Positions 25,544 through 33,600 of a stretch of 34,229 bases of DNA are shown piece after piece (the first letter of the stretch is position 1; each line of letters opens with the position of its first letter). Location of the stretch: positions 1-34,229 of the forward strand of contig JAILCP010000085.1 in the NCBI GenBank assembly GCA_024680055.1, in the 5' to 3' direction. The notes beneath the pieces are model-generated. The model was not told where the DNA came from and made no database searches. It saw nothing but the letters and a program-made list of their open reading frames with translations. This DNA comes from Lachnospiraceae bacterium. GTDB lineage: Bacteria > Bacillota > Clostridia > Lachnospirales > Lachnospiraceae. A program made the position numbers and the translations under genes.

Positions 25544-27049
25544 TTAGAAATTAACCTGGATTAAAAGCATAATAGCCGCAAATGCACAAATAATTCCCAT
25601 CAATGGCATAATGAATTTCAGCCATTTATCATAGGTTACATCTACCATTTCCAAACTTGCAAGAATCAATCCGGTTGGCGTAATAAAGGAAATCAATCCC
25701 TGTCCAAAGATGTAAGCAGAGATGACTGCATCTCTTGGAATTCCAACAGTGTCTGCCAAAGGCGCCATAATCGGAATGGATAACACTGCAAGTCCTGAAG
25801 ATGAATTAATAAAGAATCCAAGTACAATATAAATCAATAACATAACGATAATAAATACGTTTGGATTCATTCCCTCTACCAGTCCGGAAAATCCATGTAA
25901 AATGGAATCGGAAATCAAACCGTTTTCAAGAATAATATTGATACTTCTTGCAATACCGATGATTAAGGCAACGCCCATCAAATCAGCGGCACCTGCAACA
26001 AAGTTGGTAACGAATTCTTTTTCTTTTACCCCTGCAAGAACTCCGATGATCAAACCGGAAACAAGGAATAATGCTGTCATTTCTCCAAACCACCAGTCAA
26101 GCTGAGATACACCGTAAATCATAACAACAAAGGTTGCAAAGAAAATCAGTAATACCAATTTAAAACGGAAGGTCAATGCCGGAGCCTCAACCTCATTTTT
26201 AAATTTCGCTTCAATGGCTTCTCTCTCCTCATATACAAGAGATTTTGTAGGATCTGCCTTCATCTTTTTGGCATAACGAAGAATGTACACCAAAGTAATA
26301 ATGGTTGCAATAATAAGTCCAATCAAACGAAATGCCATTCCGTTGGTAAAGTTAATACCTGCTGCATTGGATGCAATTACTGCAGAAAACGGGTTTACCG
26401 TTGAGAACATGGTACCTATGGAAGAGCCCATATAAATTGCTGCAATACATACAAAAACATCATAGCCTGCAGCAAGGAAAATCGGAATCAAAATTGGATA
26501 AAATGCAATGGTTTCCTCTGCCAAACCAAATGTGGTTCCACCAAGTGCAATTAAGAAAGTAATAAACACAATCAATAAATACTCTCTACCCTTGGTTGCT
26601 CTTGAAAGTGCTGCGATACCTGCATTAAAAGCTCCGGTAAAATTCAAAACCCCAATGACACCACCGATGATAAATACAAATAAAATAACATCGATACTGT
26701 CCTGAATACCGCTGACAGGTGCCATGATTACTTCTTTCAGACCCTGTTTCTGTGGAGCCAGCTCCTCGTAAGTACCCGGAATTGCAATTGGCTTGTAAAT
26801 ACTTCCGTCTTCAAATTTTTCAAATTTACTCTTGATATGAAGTTCATCCAGTGTTTTCTGGGAACCTTCCATCTCCTGTGTGCTTCCATCCGGAGCTGTC
26901 ACGGTAAACACTTTTGTCTCCGTATCATAAGACAGCTTGGAATAAGATCCTGCCGGAATCACCCATGTTAAAATGGCTGCGAAAATCAGCACAATGAACA
27001 ATACGGTGTACGCAGTAGGAAATGAAAACTTCTTTTTTTCTTGTGACAT
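25544..27049 (-). CDS. YfcC family membrane carrier (DcuC/ArcD superfamily)
   Basis: 501 residues with about twelve membrane segments, starting with PTAYTVLFIVLIFAAILTWVIPAGSY (the family's N-terminal TM and IPAGxY turn). A soluble loop of about 80 residues follows, which is typical. Conserved internal motifs include LIALGGTTFGLAEETIAFYP, GSSIGTMFSTVNPFS and FINSSSGLAVLSIPIMAPLAD. The family includes C4-dicarboxylate and basic amino-acid or ornithine carriers; which substrate this copy moves cannot be read. AAGGAG lies 10-13 nt before the ATG. It is a single gene with its own promoter and terminator. Confidence 0.9.
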   Translation of the reverse strand: MSQEKKKFSFPTAYTVLFIVLIFAAILTWVIPAGSYSKLSYDTETKVFTVTAPDGSTQEMEGSQKTLDELHIKSKFEKFEDGSIYKPIAIPGTYEELAPQKQGLKEVIMAPVSGIQDSIDVILFVFIIGGVIGVLNFTGAFNAGIAALSRATKGREYLLIVFITFLIALGGTTFGLAEETIAFYPILIPIFLAAGYDVFVCIAAIYMGSSIGTMFSTVNPFSAVIASNAAGINFTNGMAFRLIGLIIATIITLVYILRYAKKMKADPTKSLVYEEREAIEAKFKNEVEAPALTFRFKLVLLIFFATFVVMIYGVSQLDWWFGEMTALFLVSGLIIGVLAGVKEKEFVTNFVAGAADLMGVALIIGIARSINIILENGLISDSILHGFSGLVEGMNPNVFIIVMLLIYIVLGFFINSSSGLAVLSIPIMAPLADTVGIPRDAVISAYIFGQGLISFITPTGLILASLEMVDVTYDKWLKFIMPLMGIICAFAAIMLLIQVNF

Positions 27050-27088
27050 AAATACCCTTCTCCTTTACATAATATTCATACGAGTCCT

Positions 27089-27117
27089 ATATTATCAAAT
27101 TTAAACAGTTTATTCAA
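27089..27117 (-). promoter_or_regulatory. Promoter of the YfcC-type carrier gene
   Basis: Minus-strand TTGAAT (27112-27117), 17-nt spacer, TAATAT (27089-27094). Further upstream, two copies of TGTACAAAA (near 27153 and 27199) might be regulatory half-sites. Confidence 0.55.
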
Positions 27118-27232
27118 TCATTTTCGCTAATTTTTGTACATTATGTGCTTAGACTCTGTTCTAAATTTAATTTTTCTGAATATTTACATTAATTTCTCTT
27201 TTGTACACATATTATAACGCGTTCTAATGCAT

Positions 27233-27275
27233 AAAAAAGGAGACAACGCACATTTTATGCATTGTCTCCTTTTTA
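27233..27275 (-). terminator. Terminator of the hyp/oxidoreductase operon
   Basis: AAAAAGGAGACAA pairs with TTGTCTCCTTTTT around GCA/TGC and an AT loop; the minus strand ends in TTTTTT. It overlaps the stop codon of the last gene. Confidence 0.9.
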
Positions 27276-27581
27276 TTGTTTGAATTGATTCTTTATTTTC
27301 CACACCCAGGCTAACCCGGCCAGGAAAATCATCAATACCGTGATTCTTGCCATCATCAAAACTTTCTCATCCGAGATGACCATGGATAGCGCTCCCAACG
27401 CCAAAAAGGCGGTGCCAAGCACAAAAAACGGTTTACTGATGGCTTTTGCGTATCCCTCTTTATCCTCTACTTCCTCAAGATTATCTCCTTCAATCAGCCC
27501 GGTATTTCCTTTACTCAAAGAATATCCTGTCACATAGAAAAAGACAGCTACGCCAATCATTAGCAAAACAAAAATGATCAA
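27273..27581 (-). CDS. Small membrane protein, DUF3784-like
   Basis: 102 residues with three predicted membrane segments (MIIFVLLMIGVAVFFYVTGY, PFFVLGTAFLALGALSMVI, ITVLMIFLAGLAWVW). The pattern GYSLSKGNTGLIEGDN followed by KEGYAKAISKPFFVLG resembles DUF3784 proteins. The start is the TTG at 27581: AGGAGG lies 7 nt upstream and the preceding gene stops 1 bp before it. A longer in-frame start would overlap that gene heavily. Last gene of the operon. Function unknown; membership in the hyp operon may be incidental. Confidence 0.7.
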   Translation of the reverse strand: MIIFVLLMIGVAVFFYVTGYSLSKGNTGLIEGDNLEEVEDKEGYAKAISKPFFVLGTAFLALGALSMVISDEKVLMMARITVLMIFLAGLAWVWKIKNQFKQ

Positions 27582-27582
27582 C

Positions 27583-27750
27583 TTAATTCCTCCTGCACTT
27601 TGCCTCAAACTTCTCACAGTTACCTGCCTGCCAATAAATCTGTCCCGGAATCTCTTCCCTGTATTTATCACAGGTGTGCGGTTCCCCCGGCTTTGGTGTT
27701 TCTGTGTGATAATTTTGGCAACGAAGACATAACGGTAATCGAACCTGCAT
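27583..27750 (-). CDS. Small cysteine-rich protein, possible zinc ribbon
   Basis: 55 residues starting MQVRLPLCLRCQNY. Five cysteines (8, 11, 27, 45, 51) form CLRC, HTCDKY, NCEKF and KC, a spacing compatible with one metal site. AGGGGG lies 8 nt before this ATG; an in-frame ATG at 27780 adds ten residues but lacks a site at good distance. It lies between hypB and a membrane protein in the same operon. I recognise the general C-x-x-C...C...C architecture of small clostridial proteins but no assigned function. A metal-handling role next to hypA/hypB is plausible but unproven. Confidence 0.7.
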   Translation of the reverse strand: MQVRLPLCLRCQNYHTETPKPGEPHTCDKYREEIPGQIYWQAGNCEKFEAKCRRN

Positions 27751-27783
27751 ATGCCAATCCCCCTCTTCTTTTATCTCCATGTA

Positions 27784-28422
27784 TTATAGCATAAAGTTCT
27801 CCAATTCCGTCATTCCTTTTCCTGTTTTTGCAGATACCGGAAAAATCTTAATTTTTGGATTCAACCTTTTTACCCTTTCACAGCATAACTCTAGGTCAAA
27901 ATCAAAGTATTCCAAGGTATCCATCTTGGTTATCACAAGCACATCGCTTTTTTCAAACATCAAAGGATACTTCAAAGGTTTGTCGTCTCCCTCCGGAACA
28001 CTTAAAATCATCATATTCATGGTGGCTCCCGTGTCAAACTCCGCAGGGCAAATCAGGTTTCCCACATTTTCGAGGAAAATCAGATCAAGACTTTTTTCCT
28101 CCAGAAGGGCTCTCATCGCCCGTGCCGTCATGCCCGCATCCATATGGCACATTCCGTCGGTGTGAGCCTGAATTGCTTTTGCTCCAAGCTTTTCAATGCG
28201 AATCGCATCCACCTCAGAAGCAATATCCGCCTCCATCACCCCGATTTGTCTTTTGTCCCCCATATCCTGAATCATTCTTGATAACAGGGTAGTTTTCCCG
28301 GACCCGGGTGAAGACATAACATTCACCAGCTCCATCTGCTGCTCCTTTAACTCTTTACGTAAAAGAGCAGCATCCTTATCGTTGGACTCTGTGATTGTTT
28401 TATTCAATTCAATTACTTTCAT
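27784..28422 (-). CDS. hypB: HypB-type nickel-insertion GTPase, second copy
   Basis: A SIMIBI-class GTPase that drives nickel transfer into metalloenzymes with HypA. 212 residues: Walker A SSPGSGKTT (about 37-45), switch region VMEADIASEVDA, the metal site GMCHMDAGM (Cys92, His93), ENVGNLICPAEFD (Cys125) and base-recognition TKMD. It lacks the N-terminal CxxCGC nickel motif and any His-rich stretch, so it should depend on another protein for nickel supply. Its ATG abuts the stop of the first hypB, with GAGGAG inside that gene's end. Divergence between the two copies is clear (for example DIASEVDA here against DVDSDVDA), so this is an old duplication, not a recent one. Confidence 0.92.
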   Translation of the reverse strand: MKVIELNKTITESNDKDAALLRKELKEQQMELVNVMSSPGSGKTTLLSRMIQDMGDKRQIGVMEADIASEVDAIRIEKLGAKAIQAHTDGMCHMDAGMTARAMRALLEEKSLDLIFLENVGNLICPAEFDTGATMNMMILSVPEGDDKPLKYPLMFEKSDVLVITKMDTLEYFDFDLELCCERVKRLNPKIKIFPVSAKTGKGMTELENFML

Positions 28423-29106
28423 CTACCGCTCCTCTTCCTGATAAGCTTTTACTTCCTTTTCCAGCCAATTGATCCAGGCATCGAACCCTTCCCCGGTTTT
28501 TGCACTGACCGGTAAAACCTCCATGTCCGGATTTAATTGTTCCACGTACTTTTTACAGTTTTCCACCCGGAAGTCAAATACCGGGGAAACGTCCATTTTA
28601 CCCACCAGCAACAAATCGCTGACTTCAAACATCAACGGGTACTTTAACGGCTTATCGTCTCCCTCCGGAACGCTTAAAATGGCCACCTTTTTATTGGCTC
28701 CCACATCAAATTCCGCAGGGCATACCAGATTTCCCACATTTTCAAGGAACAAAATATCAATATCAGACACATCCAGTTTTTCCATGCCCCGTTTTGTCAT
28801 ATCCGCGTCCATATGGCAGGACCCACCTGTATGCAGCTGAATCACCTTGGCACCGGCATTTTTTACCGTCACAGCATCCACATCCGAATCCACATCCGCT
28901 TCCATAACCCCAATACGATAGCGATTTTTTAACTGCTCTATAGTCCGTACTAACGTGGTTGTTTTTCCCGCTCCCGGTGAAGCCATAAGATTCACCAAAA
29001 AGGTGCCTGTCTCTTTGCACATTTTTCGCACTTCCATGGCTGCCTTGTCATTATCCGCCAAAACATTATATTTGGTCTCTAAAATATCAAATTCTCTTTT
29101 ATTCAT
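28423..29106 (-). CDS. hypB: HypB-type nickel-insertion GTPase, first copy
   Basis: 227 residues with Walker A ASPGAGKTT (about 42-50), the metal site GSCHMDADM (Cys97, His98), ENVGNLVCPAEFD (Cys129) and GKMD in place of the usual NKxD-type motif. No N-terminal CxxCGC or His-rich segment. It has a longer C-terminal helix (WINWLEKEVKAYQEEER) than the second copy. The start overlaps the end of the GntR regulator gene by 8 bp. It lies in tandem with the second hypB and downstream of hypA, so the two GTPases could form a heterodimer or serve two targets (inference). Confidence 0.92.
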   Translation of the reverse strand: MNKREFDILETKYNVLADNDKAAMEVRKMCKETGTFLVNLMASPGAGKTTTLVRTIEQLKNRYRIGVMEADVDSDVDAVTVKNAGAKVIQLHTGGSCHMDADMTKRGMEKLDVSDIDILFLENVGNLVCPAEFDVGANKKVAILSVPEGDDKPLKYPLMFEVSDLLLVGKMDVSPVFDFRVENCKKYVEQLNPDMEVLPVSAKTGEGFDAWINWLEKEVKAYQEEER

Positions 29107-29824
29107 TTTTCTTCAAATCCTCATTGTACAATGTGAACTTTCCTTCGATGGCTTCTTTTGTGAACTCCTCAATCCATAAAATGGCTCCCCGGTAATCCTT
29201 TTTCTCCAGATATTCCAGTGAATGCAGGGTATGCTCATAGAGCGTTTGCACTCCGTAGAGCCGGCAAAATCGAACCCATAGGGTTACGCAAGGCCCCCGA
29301 AAAGCCGACATAATCAATCCCAGCATAGTATTTTTACCAATGGCAGCCAATTCCAGTTGAAACTCCATGGCTCCTTCTGCCGCCTCCTGCAGGGTATTTG
29401 CATTTTTGATTCCTTCCACCACCTGATAGAGCTGTACTAAGTTTTCTTCCGTCATGTTTTTCATCGCATCACTGATGGTAAGACGCTCCAGTGCCCAGCG
29501 TATCTCCAAGATGGAACGAATATCCTTATCGGTAAAAATATCTCCTTTTATGCGCATCACCGCATTTAAGGTATCCACACTTGCAAATCGTCTGTAATCC
29601 GCCACAAAAACACCCTGACGGGGTATCACCTGTAAAAACCCCTGTGTTTCCAGCACGGCGATTCCGGTATTTACAATGGTTCTGCTAATTCCCATCTCCT
29701 GAGCCAGTTCCCTCTCCGGCGGTATTTTTGTTCCGATTTTCAGTTCCCCGGACAAAATCATTTCTTGTATTTTTCGTATAAAAAGTTCTCGTTGAGATGG
29801 TGCTTCCAGTTTTTCAAATTTCAT
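29099..29824 (-). CDS. GntR regulator, FadR subfamily (FCD domain)
   Basis: 241 residues. The N-terminal winged helix has FIRKIQEMILSGELKIGTKI, PPERELAQEMGISRTIV and GFLQVIPRQGVFVAD, the standard GntR signature. The C-terminal FCD-type helical domain (about 80-230) would bind a small metabolite, often a carboxylate. GGAG lies 9 nt before the ATG at 29824; the longer frame to 29875 overlaps hypA and lacks a site. It is encoded inside the operon it probably controls: a TGGT-N3-ACCA palindrome, the FadR-subfamily operator core, is found at 33032-33046. Confidence 0.9.
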   Translation of the reverse strand: MKFEKLEAPSQRELFIRKIQEMILSGELKIGTKIPPERELAQEMGISRTIVNTGIAVLETQGFLQVIPRQGVFVADYRRFASVDTLNAVMRIKGDIFTDKDIRSILEIRWALERLTISDAMKNMTEENLVQLYQVVEGIKNANTLQEAAEGAMEFQLELAAIGKNTMLGLIMSAFRGPCVTLWVRFCRLYGVQTLYEHTLHSLEYLEKKDYRGAILWIEEFTKEAIEGKFTLYNEDLKKNE

Positions 29825-29840
29825 AATTTTTTCTCCAGAC

Positions 29841-30206
29841 CTACATGGATTGTTCTTGCGGCTCAGGAACTTCAATCTCCTTAATCATCATTTGATTTCC
29901 AGAAACCAGCCAGGTATTCTCACTTTTACAGTAAGGGCATATCTTGGCATATTTTACGGTCTCGTAGGTTTTTTTGCAATCTCCGCACATGGTTATGGCT
30001 TTGATCGGTTCAATTTCCAGTTCGCAATTTTCAAGAAGCGGTTCTCTTTTTCTCGCCCATTTCCAACAATCATGCAAGTATTCCGGAATCACGGTGGAAA
30101 CCTCTCCAAGGCAAATCACCACCTTTTGGATTTCCACCAGTTCATTCTCGTTGGCCACTTCTTTTAAATCATCTATGATTTTAAACGTTACTCCAAGTTC
30201 ATGCAT
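29841..30206 (-). CDS. hypA: HypA-type nickel metallochaperone
   Basis: 121 residues. The N terminus MHEL supplies the His2 nickel ligand. The zinc domain has Cys74 and Cys77 (CGDC) and Cys90 and Cys93 (CPYC). The body matches HypA (VEIQKVVICLGEVSTVIPEYLHDCWKWA), though the C-terminal tail is slightly extended (VPEPQEQSM). It lies 3 bp after the oxidoreductase gene. HypA passes Ni(II) with HypB into apo-enzymes such as [NiFe]-hydrogenases; no such enzyme or hypC-F gene is in the window, so the recipient is elsewhere or is something else. Confidence 0.93.
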   Translation of the reverse strand: MHELGVTFKIIDDLKEVANENELVEIQKVVICLGEVSTVIPEYLHDCWKWARKREPLLENCELEIEPIKAITMCGDCKKTYETVKYAKICPYCKSENTWLVSGNQMMIKEIEVPEPQEQSM

Positions 30207-30209
30207 AGG

Positions 30210-32990
30210 CTACTTCTTTTTCTTTCCAAATTTAATATGAATGGCCTGCTTTGCTGCATACGGTAAAATGTATTTCATCTTATCCTCGCTCTTTCGCATA
30301 ACAGAACACTCCGGATTTTCACGATACAGATGAATGGCGTCAAATTCACATTTTGTGGTACACACGCCGCATCCCACACAATGATTTTCATCCACCACAC
30401 TGGCTCCGCAACTAAGACATCTTGCCGTTTCCGCTTTTACCTGTTCTTCGGTAAATACCTTCTTCAAATCGCGGAAACTCTTTTTATCTCCGTCCTTTTT
30501 ACCCGGAACCTGTCGTTGTGAATTGTCGTAACTTTCCACCAGAATGTCATCCTTATCAAGTTCCACATAGTCATTCTGATTTCTTCCTATGGTTAATGAG
30601 GTATGTGGCTGCACATATCTGTGAATGGAAATGGCCCCTTCTTTTCCGGCTGCAATGGCGTCTATGGCGAACTTCGGTCCTGTATACACATCGCCTCCCA
30701 CAAAAATATCAGGTTCTGCTGTCTGATAGGTTTTTGCATCTGCTTTTGCACCGTTGCCACGGCCTAATTCCACCTTGCTTCCTTTTAACAAATCCCCCCA
30801 TACAATGCTTTGTCCAACGGCCAAAACCACATGGCGGCAAGGAATTTCCAAGGTCTCCTTTTCATCATATTTCGGGTTAAAACGTCCTGTTTCATCCTTT
30901 ACAGAGACACACTTTTTAAACACAATGGCGCACACATTGCCCATGACATCTTTTTTGATTTCCTTTGGTCCCCATCCGCATTTGATTTCTACTCCGTCCT
31001 CTTCTGCCTCCTGTACTTCAAAATCGGCAGCCGGCATAATATCTCTTGTTTCAAGGCACAATTGTGTTACCTTGTAATTGCCTACACGTGTAGCATCTCT
31101 GGAACAGTCAATGGCAACATTTCCGCCGCCTACAACCACCACATCACCTTTTAAGTCATAGGCTTCTGTGGCATTGATTTCTTTTAAGAAATCCACTGCT
31201 GTGGTTACTCCAATGGCATCTTCTCCATCGATTCCAAGTTTTCTTCCTCCCTGGCAACCGATTGCAATATAAAAGGCTTTATATCCCTGCTTTCGCAGTT
31301 CATCCAGGGTAATATCTTTTCCAACTTCCACTCCGGTTTTTATTTCCACTCCCATGGCACGAATCACATCGATTTCCGCTTCCACCACGTCTTTTTCCAG
31401 TTTGTAGGATGGAATTCCATAAACCAGCATACCTCCGGCTCTCTCATTTTTCTCAAACACCGTTGGTGCATATCCTTTTTCTGCCAGGAAGAAAGCACAG
31501 GATAATCCTGCAGGTCCGGCACCGATAATAGCCACCTTATCCTGACTAAAATCTCCATCTACCTTTGGAATCACCTTCTTTGGAATATATCTTGTCTCTT
31601 CCTTTAAATCCTGCATGGCAATGAACTTTTTCACTTCATCAATGGCAATGGCCTCATCAATGGTACCTCTGGTACATGCATCTTCACATCTTCTGTTGCA
31701 AATATGACCGCAAATTGCCGGCAAAGGATTGTTCTTTTTAATCAGTGCAAGAGCATCCTGATAACGTCCCTGGGATGCCATTTTTAAATATCCCTGTACT
31801 GCAATATGTGCCGGACAGGCTGTTTTACATGGCGCCGTACCGCTTCGATAGGACTCCACACGGTTGTGATCTCTGTAATCCCAGTCCCAGTCTGCTTCTG
31901 TCCATTTTTTCTCAGATGGAAGCTCATGTTTTGGATACTCCACTTCACTTCCGTCTTTTTTACAAAGCTTTTGTCCCAATTTTACCGCTCCTGCAGGACA
32001 ATACTCCACACATCGTCCGCAGGCCACACAATTTTGCGGATCCACCTTGGCCACATAGGCGGAACGGGACAGATTCGGCGTATTGAATAAAAGCGATGTT
32101 CTAAGGGCATAGCATACATTCACATTACAATTACAAATGGCAAAAATCTTATCCTCCCCATCAATATTTGTAATCTGGTGAACAAATCCGTTCTCCTCTG
32201 CCTTCTTAAAAATCTCCATGGCTTCTTCTCTGGTAATATATTCTCCGCCTTTATTGGTTTCCACCACATAATCCGCCATATCTCCAACAGCAATACACCA
32301 GCCGTCTTCCACATCTCCGCATCCCTCATCGTAAGTCTTTCTGCTTCTCCGACAAGAGCACGGTGACTTGGCATATTTTCCGTCATATTTATCCAGCCAA
32401 TGGGAAATTTTTTCAATATCAATCGCCTCATTATTGGTCTCGATTGCTTTTTCCACCGGAATTACATGCATTCCGATTCCTGCTCCTCCCGGCGGTACAA
32501 TCTTCGTTACTTTTTCCAACGGCAATCTGGTCATATGCTCAAAGAACATTCCAAGCTCCGGATGTTCATCAATCAAATCCTTATTCATATTTGAAAATTC
32601 ACCGGATCCCGGAACAAACATTGGTAAAACATACTGTTTTTCACGTTTTTCGTTTTCATAATTCCATTCGATCAATCCTGTGTAGGACATATGATCTAAC
32701 ATTTTTTGAAGCTTGTCATCTTCAATTCCTGACAACGCCTTTAACTCCTCAAAGGTCTTAGGTTGTCGAATACCCCCAAATTTCAAGGCAAGCTCCGCCT
32801 CTTCATCGGTACAAAGAAGTGATACCGCCCAATACTCCGGATCATCCTTTGTAATCTTGTGCAATCCCAATTTAATTGGAATTCTGTCTGTGATCATTTT
32901 ACCCAATTTCACAATCGGCTCTCTCATAGGTCCGTCAACATTGACGTACTCCGGTCGAAGCGGGTAATGTGGATCTCCCTGTGCTGCCAT
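30210..32990 (-). CDS. Multi-domain Fe-S/FAD NAD(P)H oxidoreductase (GltD-like core)
   Basis: 926 residues. Residues 1-125 include a winged-helix-like segment (TFEELKALSGIEDDKLQKML). Residues 205-300 carry a Cys cluster (Cys211, 213, 224, 232, 286, 288, 293) of the kind seen before ferredoxin domains. A 4Fe-4S motif follows (Cys321, 324, 327, 331). Next comes the GltD/dihydropyrimidine-dehydrogenase-type Fe-S helical domain (Cys388, 392, 427, 431, 435, 439), an FAD site GAGPAGL (490-496) and an NAD(P) site GGGNVA (621-626). The C-terminal Fe-S pair is Cys858, 861, 871, 874, 877, 881. It probably moves electrons between NAD(P)H and a ferredoxin-like or unknown partner. AGGAG sits 8 nt before the ATG at 32990. 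First gene of the hypA/hypB operon; the natural substrate cannot be named. Confidence 0.85.
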   Translation of the reverse strand: MAAQGDPHYPLRPEYVNVDGPMREPIVKLGKMITDRIPIKLGLHKITKDDPEYWAVSLLCTDEEAELALKFGGIRQPKTFEELKALSGIEDDKLQKMLDHMSYTGLIEWNYENEKREKQYVLPMFVPGSGEFSNMNKDLIDEHPELGMFFEHMTRLPLEKVTKIVPPGGAGIGMHVIPVEKAIETNNEAIDIEKISHWLDKYDGKYAKSPCSCRRSRKTYDEGCGDVEDGWCIAVGDMADYVVETNKGGEYITREEAMEIFKKAEENGFVHQITNIDGEDKIFAICNCNVNVCYALRTSLLFNTPNLSRSAYVAKVDPQNCVACGRCVEYCPAGAVKLGQKLCKKDGSEVEYPKHELPSEKKWTEADWDWDYRDHNRVESYRSGTAPCKTACPAHIAVQGYLKMASQGRYQDALALIKKNNPLPAICGHICNRRCEDACTRGTIDEAIAIDEVKKFIAMQDLKEETRYIPKKVIPKVDGDFSQDKVAIIGAGPAGLSCAFFLAEKGYAPTVFEKNERAGGMLVYGIPSYKLEKDVVEAEIDVIRAMGVEIKTGVEVGKDITLDELRKQGYKAFYIAIGCQGGRKLGIDGEDAIGVTTAVDFLKEINATEAYDLKGDVVVVGGGNVAIDCSRDATRVGNYKVTQLCLETRDIMPAADFEVQEAEEDGVEIKCGWGPKEIKKDVMGNVCAIVFKKCVSVKDETGRFNPKYDEKETLEIPCRHVVLAVGQSIVWGDLLKGSKVELGRGNGAKADAKTYQTAEPDIFVGGDVYTGPKFAIDAIAAGKEGAISIHRYVQPHTSLTIGRNQNDYVELDKDDILVESYDNSQRQVPGKKDGDKKSFRDLKKVFTEEQVKAETARCLSCGASVVDENHCVGCGVCTTKCEFDAIHLYRENPECSVMRKSEDKMKYILPYAAKQAIHIKFGKKKK

Positions 32991-33031
32991 ACTATCCTCT
33001 CCTTTTTTCATTAATAATAACAACCTCTCCT

Positions 33032-33046
33032 CGTGGTATTACCACG
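33032..33046. promoter_or_regulatory. GntR/FadR-type operator of the hyp/oxidoreductase operon
   Basis: CGTGGTATTACCACG is a perfect 15-bp palindrome (7-bp arms, one centre base) containing TGGT-N3-ACCA, the core bound by FadR-subfamily regulators. It would occupy about +5 to +19 of the operon transcript, a repressor position. The operon itself encodes a FadR-type regulator. Confidence 0.7.
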
Positions 33047-33056
33047 TTTTGTTATG

Positions 33057-33085
33057 ATATTAACATAATTATCTCAGTAAGTCTA
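33057..33085 (-). promoter_or_regulatory. Candidate promoter of the hyp/oxidoreductase operon
   Basis: Minus-strand TAGACT (33080-33085), 17-nt spacer, extended -10 TGT-TAATAT (TAATAT at 33057-33062). Boxes are moderate matches, but the location fits the operator just downstream. Confidence 0.45.
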
Positions 33086-33257
33086 GTTGTCTCATGTCTA
33101 AAAGTACAATCCTTCATGGTTAAATAGCGACTTTTTTACTCGTGGTCATTCCAGAACCCACCCTGTCCACATAACTTCAAATTTAATTCTGTTACAAAAA
33201 GGTGCTACACTTCACATAGAAAGCAAGTCATACTCTCAAAAAAGAGGAGATTCTAAA

Positions 33258-33510
33258 ATGAAAAAACTATTCCCAAAGCAAGGTGAAATGGTCCTCCAAC
33301 AACAAAACAGTAGCCACCATCACTGCGAAGTGTGGCTCTAAAAACTGCAAGAAAATAGATGAATACACAAATTACATTGAATCCTTACCGGATTCCTGCA
33401 GCGAAATCAAAGAAACCTGGCAAAGCATAATGAATGAAATAGATAACGCATATAACATTATCATCACCACAGACTGGACTAATTACAAAGCCCAAAAATG
33501 GATTCTTTAA
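33258..33510 (+). pseudogene. Decayed extracellular Ig-like (Big_2) protein gene
   Basis: A start context with GAGGAG 7-10 nt before the ATG at 33258 opens a 26-codon frame (MKKLFPKQGEMV...) that stops at 33338. In another frame from 33283 the sequence reads VKWSSNNKTVATITAKCGSKNCKK, the end of a bacterial Ig-like Big_2 module (WSSNNKTVATI, ITAKCGSK), and continues to a stop at 33508-33510 with KIDEYTNYIESLPDSC. So a signal-peptide start seems joined out of frame to an internal piece of a larger surface protein, with most of the gene lost. The alternative is a short real protein from a GTG at 33283, which lacks its own ribosome binding site. Confidence 0.5.
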
Positions 33511-33561
33511 CATAGATCCGTTAATGAGAAATATTAAAGATTTTGGTATATTGATTTAATT

Positions 33562-33597
33562 ATAGCCCGGCATTTCATCCGGAAATGTCGGGCTATT
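33562..33597 (+). terminator. Hairpin after the decayed gene, weak terminator
   Basis: TAGCCCGGCATTT pairs with AAATGTCGGGCTA (one mismatch) around a 7-nt loop. No real T run follows, so termination is uncertain. It borders the 73-bp repeats. Confidence 0.5.
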
Positions 33598-33600
33598 GAT

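Noticed and set aside
29825-29875. Longer start for the GntR regulator
   Set aside because: It overlaps hypA and lacks a ribosome binding site; the ATG at 29824 has GGAG at 9 nt.
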